Assembly: GCA_947463915.1 (NCBI GenBank)
Contig: CANHVO010000013.1
Location: 1-45,228, forward strand
Length of the DNA: 45,228 nt
Direction of reading: 5' to 3'
Source of the DNA: Planctomycetaceae bacterium
Lineage (GTDB): Bacteria > Planctomycetota > Planctomycetia > Pirellulales > Pirellulaceae
In this document: one piece after another, positions 16,489 to 24,325 of the stretch
How the letters are laid out: each line of letters begins with the position of its first letter
How positions within the stretch are numbered: position 1 is the stretch's first letter
The notes under the pieces: generated by a model
Told to the model about the DNA's origin: nothing
Database searches by the model: none
Seen by the model: the letters and a program-made list of their open reading frames with translations, nothing else
Translations under genes and position numbers: made by a program

Positions 16489-18564
16489 CTACTTCTGCTT
16501 TCCTGCAGGATTCGCGTTCGGCTGTTGAGCCTTTCTTGCGTTCGGTTGCGGAACCGCCGGTGCAGGTTTGTTGGCTTGTTTCCCAGGTTGCGGAGCGGGA
16601 TTTGCTACTTGCTGAGCTGGCATCGTTAGCAGGTTCTCCAGCGCTGTCTCCATGATCTTGCTGAAGTGCGATGTTCGCTTGACTACTTTGCCATCACCAT
16701 CAATCAAAATTGTGACAGGCACACTTAGGACTCCCAGGCCGACAGCGAGATCGCTTTCAAAGCCGCCTTGCTCCTGGATGTGAGGCCATGGGAAAGCCCT
16801 TCCACCGTCGATTGCATCTTTAGCAACACGTGGATCGGTGTCCAAGTTCACGCCGATGATTTGCAAGTTTTGTCTTGCGTACTTGGCTTGGACTTTTCGA
16901 AGTTCAGCCATGTCTTCTTTGCACGGCCCACACCATGACGCCCAATAGTGGACCAGAATAGGACTTTTTCCCATCTGCTTCGTGTCGACTTGCTTTCCTT
17001 CTAGCGTCTTACCAGCTAAGCGGAATTGTCGTCCTTCTAAACTCAACCGGTTCGTTGCTCCCGTTGCTTTTTTGCCTTGGATGGACTCTGGGAATTTGGT
17101 GGAGACGCGTCGATACCATTTTTCGGCCTCGCCTTCGTCACCGGCAAGCTCATGGTTCAAGCCGATTTGGATCATTGCATCTGCGGCGTCGGTGCTATCT
17201 GGATATTCAGTCGCGAACTCTTCTAGCTTTTCCATGTAGTCGGATTGGAGTTTGGCGAAGTCAACTTTCTCCCCCATGCTCTTGAGGGTGTATTCGGCTC
17301 CTAGCTGTCGGTAGGCAACGTACGGAACGAGTTCTTTGCCCTTGGGAAGATTGGCCAATTGTCCGACCATTTGGCGTAATTTTGAAACACCATCTTCGTA
17401 TTCACCAGCTTGGGCGGCCGAGCTAACCGAGTCCGCAAACTGGCGAACCCAAAGCTCCATCTCTTCGGTTCCCTTGGTAGCGACGACCAACTTCTGAAGT
17501 ACTTTGGCTTTGTCGTCATGCAATTTGGAGCGGTCACCATTCTCGTCTTTAAGAGCGGCTTCGAGTCGCTCCAGATCCGTCAAAAGGCGTTGGACTTCTT
17601 GGGACAGGTTACCCTCGGTTGGTGAAGTTCCTGCTCGATTGCTTGCTGCTGCAGGGAAGAATAGGCCGCTGTCGGCCAAAACAGAATCAGCGCTGATAGT
17701 GCGAGGTAGATCTGCGAGTCGCCACGCATTTCCGATTTGAACAAGTGTTCCGATCATAAGCTGTTGACTGGTACCGTCATTATCAACAATCGCAATGACA
17801 TTTTCGTAAGCAACAATGTCCTGCGAAGCGCCTTCGGTACCAGCTGGAACGATGCCTGGCTTGTCGGCAGCAAAGTGGGCCCATTTCGTGCTGACCGTAA
17901 TTAACTTCTGAGATTTCGCGAATTCTAAGAATCCCTTTCGAGCATTCTCGAGTCGCGTTGCAAGTTGGCTACCCTTGTCTTCGCCCAGTCCGAGCATCTT
18001 CATCTCGGCATCCGAGACGAGCAGTTTTTTGAATCGATCCTCGTCACGAAGCTTAACCGCTTCGACGATTTCCATGGTGACCTCTTCGGCGGAAATGGAT
18101 TTCCACTGTTCGATCTTACCGTCTTCGTTCTTGTCGATACCCCAGCGTGTACCAGAGGTACCAAGCCAACGGTATTGATCTGCTGCTCCATTGAAATCGC
18201 TGTCGATGTCTCGGTAGATCTCGATGCCATCCTTGAAGTAGCACCATTGGTCTACTTGCTTGTCGCCGTTCGCATCGGCGAAACGGCGGAGGGGTTGACC
18301 ATCCGCATTGTAGATCACAAGACCTTCAAAACCATTGCGAGTTTCGTACTTGCTGGTGCAAGAATCGATATCTTTTTCGAGAACTTTGTCGTAAGGGACA
18401 TTGCTTTGTCGTGGAGAGAAGCTCAACGCTTTGACCACTTGTGGATCGTTGTCTGCGGCCAAACCTGCTGAGACGCAAATGGCACCAACCAAGCTTGCTG
18501 AGGAAACCCATCGAACGCTTGTGGCAATCCATCGTGCAAACTGCGCCTTGCTAACTTGTCTCAT
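16489..18564 (-). CDS. Secreted TlpA/ResA-like thioredoxin-domain protein
   Basis: The 691-residue protein has an N-terminal signal peptide (hydrophobic stretch about residues 17-35, ending GLAADN). Next come three Asp-rich loops about 25-30 residues apart (DANGDKQVDQW, DSDFNGAADQY, DKNEDGKIEQW), which look like calcium-binding loops. A helical middle follows. The C-terminal thioredoxin fold has WCGPC at Cys545 and Cys548 and the cis-Pro segment SVPVT. A Pro/Gln/Asn-rich tail ends the protein. TlpA-like proteins are extracytoplasmic thiol-disulfide reductases. GGAG lies 8 nt before the ATG. The next upstream gene on the strand is sixA, 143 bp away. The substrate is unknown. Confidence 0.85.
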   Translation of the reverse strand: MRQVSKAQFARWIATSVRWVSSASLVGAICVSAGLAADNDPQVVKALSFSPRQSNVPYDKVLEKDIDSCTSKYETRNGFEGLVIYNADGQPLRRFADANGDKQVDQWCYFKDGIEIYRDIDSDFNGAADQYRWLGTSGTRWGIDKNEDGKIEQWKSISAEEVTMEIVEAVKLRDEDRFKKLLVSDAEMKMLGLGEDKGSQLATRLENARKGFLEFAKSQKLITVSTKWAHFAADKPGIVPAGTEGASQDIVAYENVIAIVDNDGTSQQLMIGTLVQIGNAWRLADLPRTISADSVLADSGLFFPAAASNRAGTSPTEGNLSQEVQRLLTDLERLEAALKDENGDRSKLHDDKAKVLQKLVVATKGTEEMELWVRQFADSVSSAAQAGEYEDGVSKLRQMVGQLANLPKGKELVPYVAYRQLGAEYTLKSMGEKVDFAKLQSDYMEKLEEFATEYPDSTDAADAMIQIGLNHELAGDEGEAEKWYRRVSTKFPESIQGKKATGATNRLSLEGRQFRLAGKTLEGKQVDTKQMGKSPILVHYWASWCGPCKEDMAELRKVQAKYARQNLQIIGVNLDTDPRVAKDAIDGGRAFPWPHIQEQGGFESDLAVGLGVLSVPVTILIDGDGKVVKRTSHFSKIMETALENLLTMPAQQVANPAPQPGKQANKPAPAVPQPNARKAQQPNANPAGKQK

Positions 18565-18707
18565 TCAACTTGCTCCTTAGTTCGTTCGACCCTGCGTTGC
18601 CAACTACGTCACTGTTCTCGCTCACCGCGCTAAGCGGCTTGCATAACTGTATCGTCCAATCAATCGTTACACTTTGCGCAAGTCTAACAAAAGGCCCCGT
18701 CATTTTT

Positions 18708-19265
18708 CTAGATAGTTTCGCGCCCCAGTTCACGAGGTTTGACCAGTCCCCGCAGACTCCACAGCTTGGGTTTGCGCCAGTCTTCTGGCCAATCATCGCC
18801 TAACGCATTGGAAGTAAGGACTGCAATCGCGCCGGTTGGCATTTCTATCGAGGTTTCGCAAAGAGTGCTGGCTAAAATTTCCATCCCTGGGTTGTGTCCC
18901 AAGACCATAATTGACAAAGAGTCCTCAATTGGATGGTCGATTGCGATGCTTCTTGCAATGGACAGAATGTCGGAATCCGAAGCTAAGTACAATTTGTCTT
19001 CGATGCTTGTTTTTGGGAAGGAAAGCGATGGATTTGTGAGTCGTAAGCTCTCCCACTGCCCAATCATGAGCGCTAGCGTTTGCGATGTGCGAACGGCACT
19101 GCTGCATAGGATGAGATCGGGTATGAGCCCGTGCTCGAAGAGCCAGGTTGCCATTGTGGGAGCCGTCGATTTACCACGGGCGTTGAGCGGTCGATCTTTG
19201 TCGCTAAGGCCAGGAACATTCCAATCGCTTTTGGCGTGTCGCATGAGAAGTAGTTGTCTGGGCAT
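18708..19265 (-). CDS. sixA: Phosphohistidine phosphatase SixA-like
   Basis: The 185-residue protein is a small histidine-phosphatase (phosphoglycerate-mutase fold). LLLMRHAKSDW (residues 5-15) provides the catalytic RH pair with His9. Further motifs are RPLNARGK, LCSSAVRTSQTL and VLGHNPGME, the last with the second active-site His. Length and motifs fit SixA, which removes phosphate from histidine of phosphotransfer proteins. A target among the local phosphorelay proteins would be a guess. The ORF is on the minus strand ahead of the TlpA-like gene and diverges from the lipoprotein gene 284 bp away. Confidence 0.88.
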   Translation of the reverse strand: MPRQLLLMRHAKSDWNVPGLSDKDRPLNARGKSTAPTMATWLFEHGLIPDLILCSSAVRTSQTLALMIGQWESLRLTNPSLSFPKTSIEDKLYLASDSDILSIARSIAIDHPIEDSLSIMVLGHNPGMEILASTLCETSIEMPTGAIAVLTSNALGDDWPEDWRKPKLWSLRGLVKPRELGRETI

Positions 19266-19549
19266 TTTTCGGCTCGGCGTTGAATGGTGGTGATTGCGTG
19301 AGGGGCGGTGAACCAGGCTATAGGCTATAGGTCATGATCGCTAGGCCGCAAGCCTTACTCCCTCCCGGGGTGAAATTTGATGTTTGCCAAAAAATATAGG
19401 TTTTTGATTGCGGACGGAAAATGGCATGTGCCTGCTACTTTGATTTGGTCGCGATTCGTCTTGACGCAGCTAATTGGTTTTGGCTATCGATGGGGTGGCC
19501 GTGGAGGGCCATACTGACCCATTCTCAATTTTGAAACGGAATTCAAACC

Positions 19550-20422
19550 ATGAAAAAATCGCTATGGCTACCGCTTGCTGCGGGTGCATTGCTCGTTACT
19601 GGATGCGGAACGAAACAAGAAGTCGCCAAAACTGGGGCCGATGAATCGAGCTCGACTGTTGTCGCCACCACCGGCAAAGCTTCTGTGTCACCGAGCGATC
19701 CCAAGGAAGTTGTGCGACTCTTTTTGGATAGCATGCGACAAGGTAACGGAGCACAGCTCTCCATGTTGCTTTCAACGTTAGCGCGCGAAGAAATCAAAAG
19801 CAAGCAGCTTGAAATCGCGCCGTTGGGTTCTCCTATGGCAAACTTTCAAATCCAAAATGCGGTCCAAGAAGGGGAAGGAATGCTCGTTGAAAGCACTTGG
19901 ACTGAACCCGAACAAGCTGGCCAACCGGCCACGGAACTTGAAGTGGTCTGGGAACTGCGAAAAGAACAAGCAGGATGGCGCATTTGTGCAATGGCTGTGG
20001 ATCCCAAAAACGGGGACGAAGTTCAAATCGTGAACTTTGAAAAGCTTGAGCCAGAACAACCGGCTGCCCAAGATCCGCAACGTGTTGCGGCGCTTCCGAA
20101 TTCGCCGACCGGTTTTCCTGCAAACGCTAACGCGCCGGTTGGACAAAACAACCAGCCCCAACAGCCAGCTGGTAGCTTCCCGCCCGCGACAGGAAACAAT
20201 CTCCCAGGCGCCAATTTGCCTCCAGCGGGGAATTACGGTCCAGCTCCCACCGGATTTCAATCCAATCAACCCATTAGCCTTCCAGCAAGTCAACCGGCAG
20301 GTGGCTTGCCACAACCGTCAGGTAACTTTGGAGCTTCCAACCAGCTCCCGCCAATCGTTCCGGGGAATTTGCCGTTGCCTGCAGCAAATTCGCAACCTGC
20401 GTCTGGCCAATTGCGACGCTAG
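19550..20422 (+). CDS. Probable lipoprotein of unknown function
   Basis: The 290-residue protein begins MKKSLWLPLAAGALLVTGCG, a lipoprotein signal with the lipobox LVTGC (Cys19). Residues about 48-165 form a compact alpha/beta region: DPKEVVRLFLDSMRQGN, then strands ending ELRKEQAGWRICAM, reminiscent of NTF2-like or DUF4878-type folds. From about residue 175 to the end the sequence is Pro/Asn/Gln/Gly-rich and probably disordered. Family members with a DxxxVVxxF-x-AL start are often cell-surface lipoproteins. I cannot name a function. The gene is transcribed toward acpP but separated from it by a strong hairpin and a promoter-like site. Confidence 0.75.
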   Translation: MKKSLWLPLAAGALLVTGCGTKQEVAKTGADESSSTVVATTGKASVSPSDPKEVVRLFLDSMRQGNGAQLSMLLSTLAREEIKSKQLEIAPLGSPMANFQIQNAVQEGEGMLVESTWTEPEQAGQPATELEVVWELRKEQAGWRICAMAVDPKNGDEVQIVNFEKLEPEQPAAQDPQRVAALPNSPTGFPANANAPVGQNNQPQQPAGSFPPATGNNLPGANLPPAGNYGPAPTGFQSNQPISLPASQPAGGLPQPSGNFGASNQLPPIVPGNLPLPAANSQPASGQLRR

Positions 20423-20500
20423 GTTTTGCTCAAAATATAGAATTGGCCGAATTGTTTTCTTCGCAGTCTCGGCCTGATTTGAGCTAGATTCACAGCTCCA

Positions 20501-20546
20501 GCCCAAATAATCGATGAAATTTGCTATTTCAACGAATTATTTGGGC
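20501..20546. terminator. Long AT-rich hairpin between the lipoprotein gene and acpP
   Basis: GCCCAAATAAT (20501-20511) pairs with ATTATTTGGGC (20536-20546), and the pairing continues inward (CG/CG, TGAAAT/ATTTCA) with one bulge and one A-A mismatch, nearly 19 bp in all. Only CTTCT follows, so classic termination is uncertain. It may also be a regulator site for the adjacent promoter. Confidence 0.55.
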
Positions 20547-20576
20547 TTCTAAGTCCCAAGGTATGCCCTTCATGGC

Positions 20577-20606
20577 TTGACCGGTTTTGCTAGAATCCTC
20601 TATCTT
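20577..20606 (+). promoter_or_regulatory. Putative acpP promoter
   Basis: TTGACC (20577-20582) and TATCTT (20601-20606) are 18 nt apart, a fair sigma-70 type match. It lies 30 bp after the hairpin and about 83 bp before the acpP start. Confidence 0.4.
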
Positions 20607-20688
20607 TGGCACCCCGCCAAATATGTTTTGGCGACTGACTACTTTTCCACCACATTTTGATTTGAACTTGCTGAGGGGGCACCCTGTT

Positions 20689-20925
20689 ATGGCTTCTATT
20701 GAGGAACGAGTAATCGACATCGTTGCAGAACAACTGGGCGTCGAGAAAGACAAGATTGGTCGCGATACGCACTTCGTAAACGACCTGGGAGCGGACTCGC
20801 TCGATACAGTTGAACTTGTCATGGAACTCGAAGAGGAGTTCGACATTAGCATCCCTGAAGAAGCTGCGGAAAAAATCCAACGCGTGGGCGAAGCCGTCGA
20901 TTACATCGAAAAGCAACAAGCTTAG
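20689..20925 (+). CDS. acpP: Acyl carrier protein
   Basis: The start at ATG 20689 is chosen because GAGGGGG sits upstream and the resulting 78-residue protein matches ACP exactly. The frame is open further upstream, but that sequence is not ACP-like. The phosphopantetheine site is Ser37 in [16 protein letters not shown]. The protein is acidic and helical, as the family is. ACP carries growing acyl chains in fatty acid synthesis. fabF follows 54 bp downstream, the common acpP-fabF arrangement. Confidence 0.97.
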   Translation: MASIEERVIDIVAEQLGVEKDKIGRDTHFVNDLGADSLDTVELVMELEEEFDISIPEEAAEKIQRVGEAVDYIEKQQA

Positions 20926-20979
20926 TCGAAGTTCTACGAATTTAGTCGTCCCCTTCTTAGGATCGTTTTCGGGAATAGT

Positions 20980-22218
20980 ATGAAACGTCGTGTCGTCGTG
21001 ACGGGGCTTGGTTGCGTTACGCCCCTGGCTTGTGAAGTCGATTTGCTGTGGCAGTCCATTTTGGAAGGCAAAAGCGGTATTCATCCGTTAACGGTCATCG
21101 ATACCACTCGCCACAAGGTGCGATTCGGCGGCGATGTCGCGAACTTCGATCCAGGTTCGACGGTAGAGGCAAAGGATGTGAAACGGCTGGATCGTTTCAC
21201 ACTCTTTGCAATGTATGCAGGTTTCCATGCCGTTCGCGATTCCGGCCTGGATTTCAGCAAAGAAGATCCGTACCGCTGCGGTGCAATTTTGGGGTCTGGC
21301 ATCGGCGGTCTCAACGAGATCGAAGAACAGATGTTTAAAATGTTCAGCAAAGGACCGGATCGAGTCAGCCCGTTCACCATCCCGAAGATGATGTTGAATG
21401 CGGCCGGCGGAAATCTTGCGATCCAATATGGCCTGAAAGGCCCTAACTTCGCCGTGGCTACTGCATGCGCAAGCAGCAACAACGCGATGGGCGACGCTCT
21501 GAAGGCTATCCAATACGATGAAGCGGATGTGATGCTGACCGGTGGCACTGAAGCTGCTATCACCGCGATGGGTGTCGCTGGCTTTGCCAACATGAAGGCC
21601 CTATCCACCCGCAACGAAGCGCCGGAAAAAGCCAGTCGCCCTTTCGACAGCGATCGAGACGGTTTTGTGCTGAGCGAAGGCTGCGGAGTGTTGATTTTTG
21701 AGGAATACGAACACGCCAAAAAACGCGGTGCACGCATTTACGGTGAGATTCTTGGCTACGGCGGGTCGTGTGATGCCGGACATATCACTGCTCCTGACGA
21801 ACAAGGTCGGGGCGCGAGCCGAGCTATGCTGAATGCTCTTCGGGACGCAAGCTTAGATCCGGGAGAGATCGACTACATCAACGCGCACGGGACTAGCACA
21901 CCGCTTGGCGATAAAGCCGAAACCGTTGCTGTTAAAACCATTTTTGGCGAAGCGGCACGAACCGTTGCTCTCTCGAGCACAAAAGGTCATCTGGGGCACG
22001 CGCTCGGCGCCAGCGGCAGCATTGAGATGATTTTGACGGTCCTCAGCTGCTATCACAGTGTGATCCCACCGACCATTAATCTCGAGACGCCAGACCCAAA
22101 CTGCGATCTTGACTACACCCCGAACCATCCAAGACAGATGGACGTGAAAATCGCCATGAACAACAGCTTCGGCTTCGGCGGACACAACGCAACCGTAATC
22201 TGCGGCAAGTTGCAGTAA
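20980..22218 (+). CDS. fabF: 3-oxoacyl-[acyl-carrier-protein] synthase II
   Basis: The 412-residue enzyme condenses malonyl-ACP with acyl-ACP. The Cys-His-His triad is complete: Cys163 in TACASSNNA, His303 in NAHGTSTPLGD and His340 in LGHALGASG, at the same numbers as E. coli FabF. Length and the N-terminal RRVVVTGLGCVTPL are typical of the family. It directly follows acpP and is probably co-transcribed. A long palindrome (22259-22326) lies just after it, facing the convergent apgM. Confidence 0.97.
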   Translation: MKRRVVVTGLGCVTPLACEVDLLWQSILEGKSGIHPLTVIDTTRHKVRFGGDVANFDPGSTVEAKDVKRLDRFTLFAMYAGFHAVRDSGLDFSKEDPYRCGAILGSGIGGLNEIEEQMFKMFSKGPDRVSPFTIPKMMLNAAGGNLAIQYGLKGPNFAVATACASSNNAMGDALKAIQYDEADVMLTGGTEAAITAMGVAGFANMKALSTRNEAPEKASRPFDSDRDGFVLSEGCGVLIFEEYEHAKKRGARIYGEILGYGGSCDAGHITAPDEQGRGASRAMLNALRDASLDPGEIDYINAHGTSTPLGDKAETVAVKTIFGEAARTVALSSTKGHLGHALGASGSIEMILTVLSCYHSVIPPTINLETPDPNCDLDYTPNHPRQMDVKIAMNNSFGFGGHNATVICGKLQ

Positions 22219-22258
22219 ATGCAACGAACTCGTGGTATTCACTCGTCTAAATGTATTT

Positions 22259-22326
22259 CGTTTAACAGTCAGCCGTAGGCGTACTGTCTAAGCTGGGAAA
22301 GTACGCCTTCGGCGGACTGTTAAACG
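22259..22326. repeat. 68-bp imperfect palindrome (family R3) between convergent fabF and apgM
   Basis: The left arm CGTTTAACAGTC...GGCGTACT pairs with the right arm AGTACGCC...GACTGTTAAACG, with two mismatches over about 27 bp and a loop of some 12 nt. It lies between two genes that end toward each other and could be a bidirectional terminator. No other copy is in the window. Confidence 0.75.
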
Positions 22327-22401
22327 ACTAAATCAAAAATCCCCTTGTCCCGCCGACGTCGCAAATGCTTGGCGTGCTAGTTGGCCTAGTTTATTGGCCC
22401 C

Positions 22402-23607
22402 CTACGCCCCAAACTTCCCAAGTCTTCCTGCGTTAGCCATCGCCAGGGTCATCAGGTACTGGGCCTCAAAATGCCCGAGCCCACCCGTGATGCAGGTTGT
22501 CTCATTAAAGGCCGTATGTGGGTCAGGCCGGCAGCAATCGGAGACCAACAAAGTTGGAACTGGATGCCATGAGTGCCCCTTGAGATAACTCGGTGTGCTA
22601 TGGTCGCCGGTCACGATGGTTACAGTTGGGTTCAACTTGGCAATTCGCGGAAGTATCGCATCTAGCTCTTCGATTCGCTTGACCTTCTCCGCAAAGTTTC
22701 CGTCCTCACCGGTGCTGTCGGTGTACTTGAAGTGAATGAAAAAGAAGTCGTACTTAGACCAAACTTCCTCCAGGGTATCGATTTGTTCGGAAAGCGTTTG
22801 CGCTTTGCCAACGATATCCATGCCAACTAGTCGCGCCAATCCTTTGTACATGGGATAAACAGCAATGGCCGCGGCCTTTAGGCCGTAGACTTCGCTATAC
22901 GAAGGCAACGCAGGTTTATTCGCAAATCCTCGCATCGTATGGAAATTCGCTTTCGGATGCGAAGCTAGAATCACTTTTGCTTGTGCCAGGAACTCCTTGG
23001 CAACCTGTGCTGTGCGTTCACTTGCAGGATCATTGGCACGAGGATCGAGCGGCGGCACGCCGGTCATCTGTGGATCGGTGTCTGCTACATTTCCGCCGAG
23101 CCCAGGCCCGCGAAAAACAACTACGAATCGATGTTCCTTGACGGGTTCAACGAAGATTTCGATGCCAGGGATTTTGACTTGGCGAAGCGATATCGCCAGC
23201 GGTGCGCTTTCTTCGCTGCTAATGCGTCCAGCGCGTCGGTCCGAGATGTTGCCGTTTTTATCGAGCGTGCAAAAATTGCATCGGATGGCAACGTCCCCTT
23301 CTTTTAGTTCGAATCCAATTCCGGTTGCCTCTAAAGCACCGCGACCAATCTGATAATGCAGCGGATCGTATCCAAAAAGCCCAAGGTGACCTGGGCCACT
23401 GCCTGGAGCAATGCCTGGTTTGACAGGAATACTTGCCCCTTGGACTCCCAATTTGGCAAGGGCGCAAAGGTTTGGTGTCTGTGCGGATTCCAGTTCCGTT
23501 TTCCCACCTGGAGTCATTGGAAGTCCACCCAACCCGTCAGCGACGAGCATGACAATCTTGCTGTCGTTGCCGAGTTGCAGTTCACGGGTCAAAGTATGCA
23601 TATCCAT
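22402..23607 (-). CDS. apgM: 2,3-bisphosphoglycerate-independent phosphoglycerate mutase, archaeal (ApgM) type
   Basis: From the ATG at 23607, preceded by GGAGA 5 nt upstream, the protein has 401 residues; a TTG at 23634 is less likely. The motifs fit the ApgM branch of the alkaline-phosphatase superfamily: VADGLGG near the start, GPGHLGLFGYDP, and a C-terminal metal-binding GDHSTP ... GHSWHPVP. The enzyme interconverts 3- and 2-phosphoglycerate in glycolysis and gluconeogenesis. It is separated by 72 bp from the ECF sigma gene upstream on the same strand. It converges with fabF. Confidence 0.92.
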   Translation of the reverse strand: MDMHTLTRELQLGNDSKIVMLVADGLGGLPMTPGGKTELESAQTPNLCALAKLGVQGASIPVKPGIAPGSGPGHLGLFGYDPLHYQIGRGALEATGIGFELKEGDVAIRCNFCTLDKNGNISDRRAGRISSEESAPLAISLRQVKIPGIEIFVEPVKEHRFVVVFRGPGLGGNVADTDPQMTGVPPLDPRANDPASERTAQVAKEFLAQAKVILASHPKANFHTMRGFANKPALPSYSEVYGLKAAAIAVYPMYKGLARLVGMDIVGKAQTLSEQIDTLEEVWSKYDFFFIHFKYTDSTGEDGNFAEKVKRIEELDAILPRIAKLNPTVTIVTGDHSTPSYLKGHSWHPVPTLLVSDCCRPDPHTAFNETTCITGGLGHFEAQYLMTLAMANAGRLGKFGA

Positions 23608-23679
23608 CGAAGTCTCCAAGGGCTTGAGTTTCAAAAAAAGAGTGCAAAAGGTTTAGCAGATCTAGAAAAGATCGCAAGA

Positions 23680-24321
23680 TCATTCAGAGGCCAGACCCGA
23701 TGACTGATGTGGAATATCAGACCCGTTTTCGATTTCCATTTTCTCGCGCAATGCCGCCAAAGCTCGCAGCCAAAGCATGCGCACAGCACCCGGCGATCGT
23801 TGCATTCGTAATGCAATTTCTTCATGCGGCAAATCCTCGATGCTTCGAAGCAACAAGACTTGTCGGTAGTCTGGCGGCAATTGCTCCAAAACGCTTGCCA
23901 GACGGAGATGCTGCTCTCGCTTGGCCGCCACTGCACTTGGAGATGACTGGTCCGTCGCCAACAATTGGTCCAGTCGGCTCGCGGAGTGTTCCAGTGTTTG
24001 ATCAATTGAGGTCTCCCGCGATACGTCTCGTTTCTGTGTACCACCATAGTGTCGAGCCAAATGGGCAAGTTGGTGTGCCAGGATCTGTCGAAGCCATGCT
24101 CGCCTGGCGACCTCCTGGTCGCTTCGAAAGTTTTCCCAACATCGCCAAGCTTCTAGCATGGTTTGCTGCACCGCATCCGCTGCGGAGAATTTTCCTTGAA
24201 ACCGACTTTCGATCTCGATTCGAGCAAGCACATTCAGCCATGCTTCGTGTCGCATGAGCCACTGAGTTCGTGCATCTGCCGCGGGAGGCTCATTGGCTGG
24301 ACTCTCAGGAGATAAGCTCAT
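23680..24321 (-). CDS. ECF-type RNA polymerase sigma factor, kinase-linked
   Basis: The 213-residue protein has sigma region 2 (about residues 25-95, including AVQQTMLEAW) and region 4 (about 140-195) with a helix-turn-helix: LPPDYRQVLLLRSIEDLPHEEIA ends region 4.1, and GAVRMLWLRAL is the recognition helix. The position that in most ECF factors reads like DAED is SAAD here (Ser46 to Asp49). The start lies 4 nt after the stop of the kinase gene upstream, so translation is probably coupled. No anti-sigma gene is nearby. Phosphorylation of Ser46 by the kinase is a plausible control, known by analogy with the EcfP/PknT pair; this is inference. Confidence 0.88.
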   Translation of the reverse strand: MSLSPESPANEPPAADARTQWLMRHEAWLNVLARIEIESRFQGKFSAADAVQQTMLEAWRCWENFRSDQEVARRAWLRQILAHQLAHLARHYGGTQKRDVSRETSIDQTLEHSASRLDQLLATDQSSPSAVAAKREQHLRLASVLEQLPPDYRQVLLLRSIEDLPHEEIALRMQRSPGAVRMLWLRALAALREKMEIENGSDIPHQSSGLASE

Positions 24322-24325
24322 GGCA

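Noticed and set aside
16223-16528. A 101-residue plus-strand frame over the 15-bp tandem repeat
   Set aside because: It has no family motif or ribosome site, it is built partly from the tandem repeat, and its end overlaps the TlpA-like gene on the other strand.
23700-24257. A 185-residue plus-strand frame opposite the first ECF sigma gene
   Set aside because: The minus strand has clear sigma regions 2 and 4; the plus frame has no motif.
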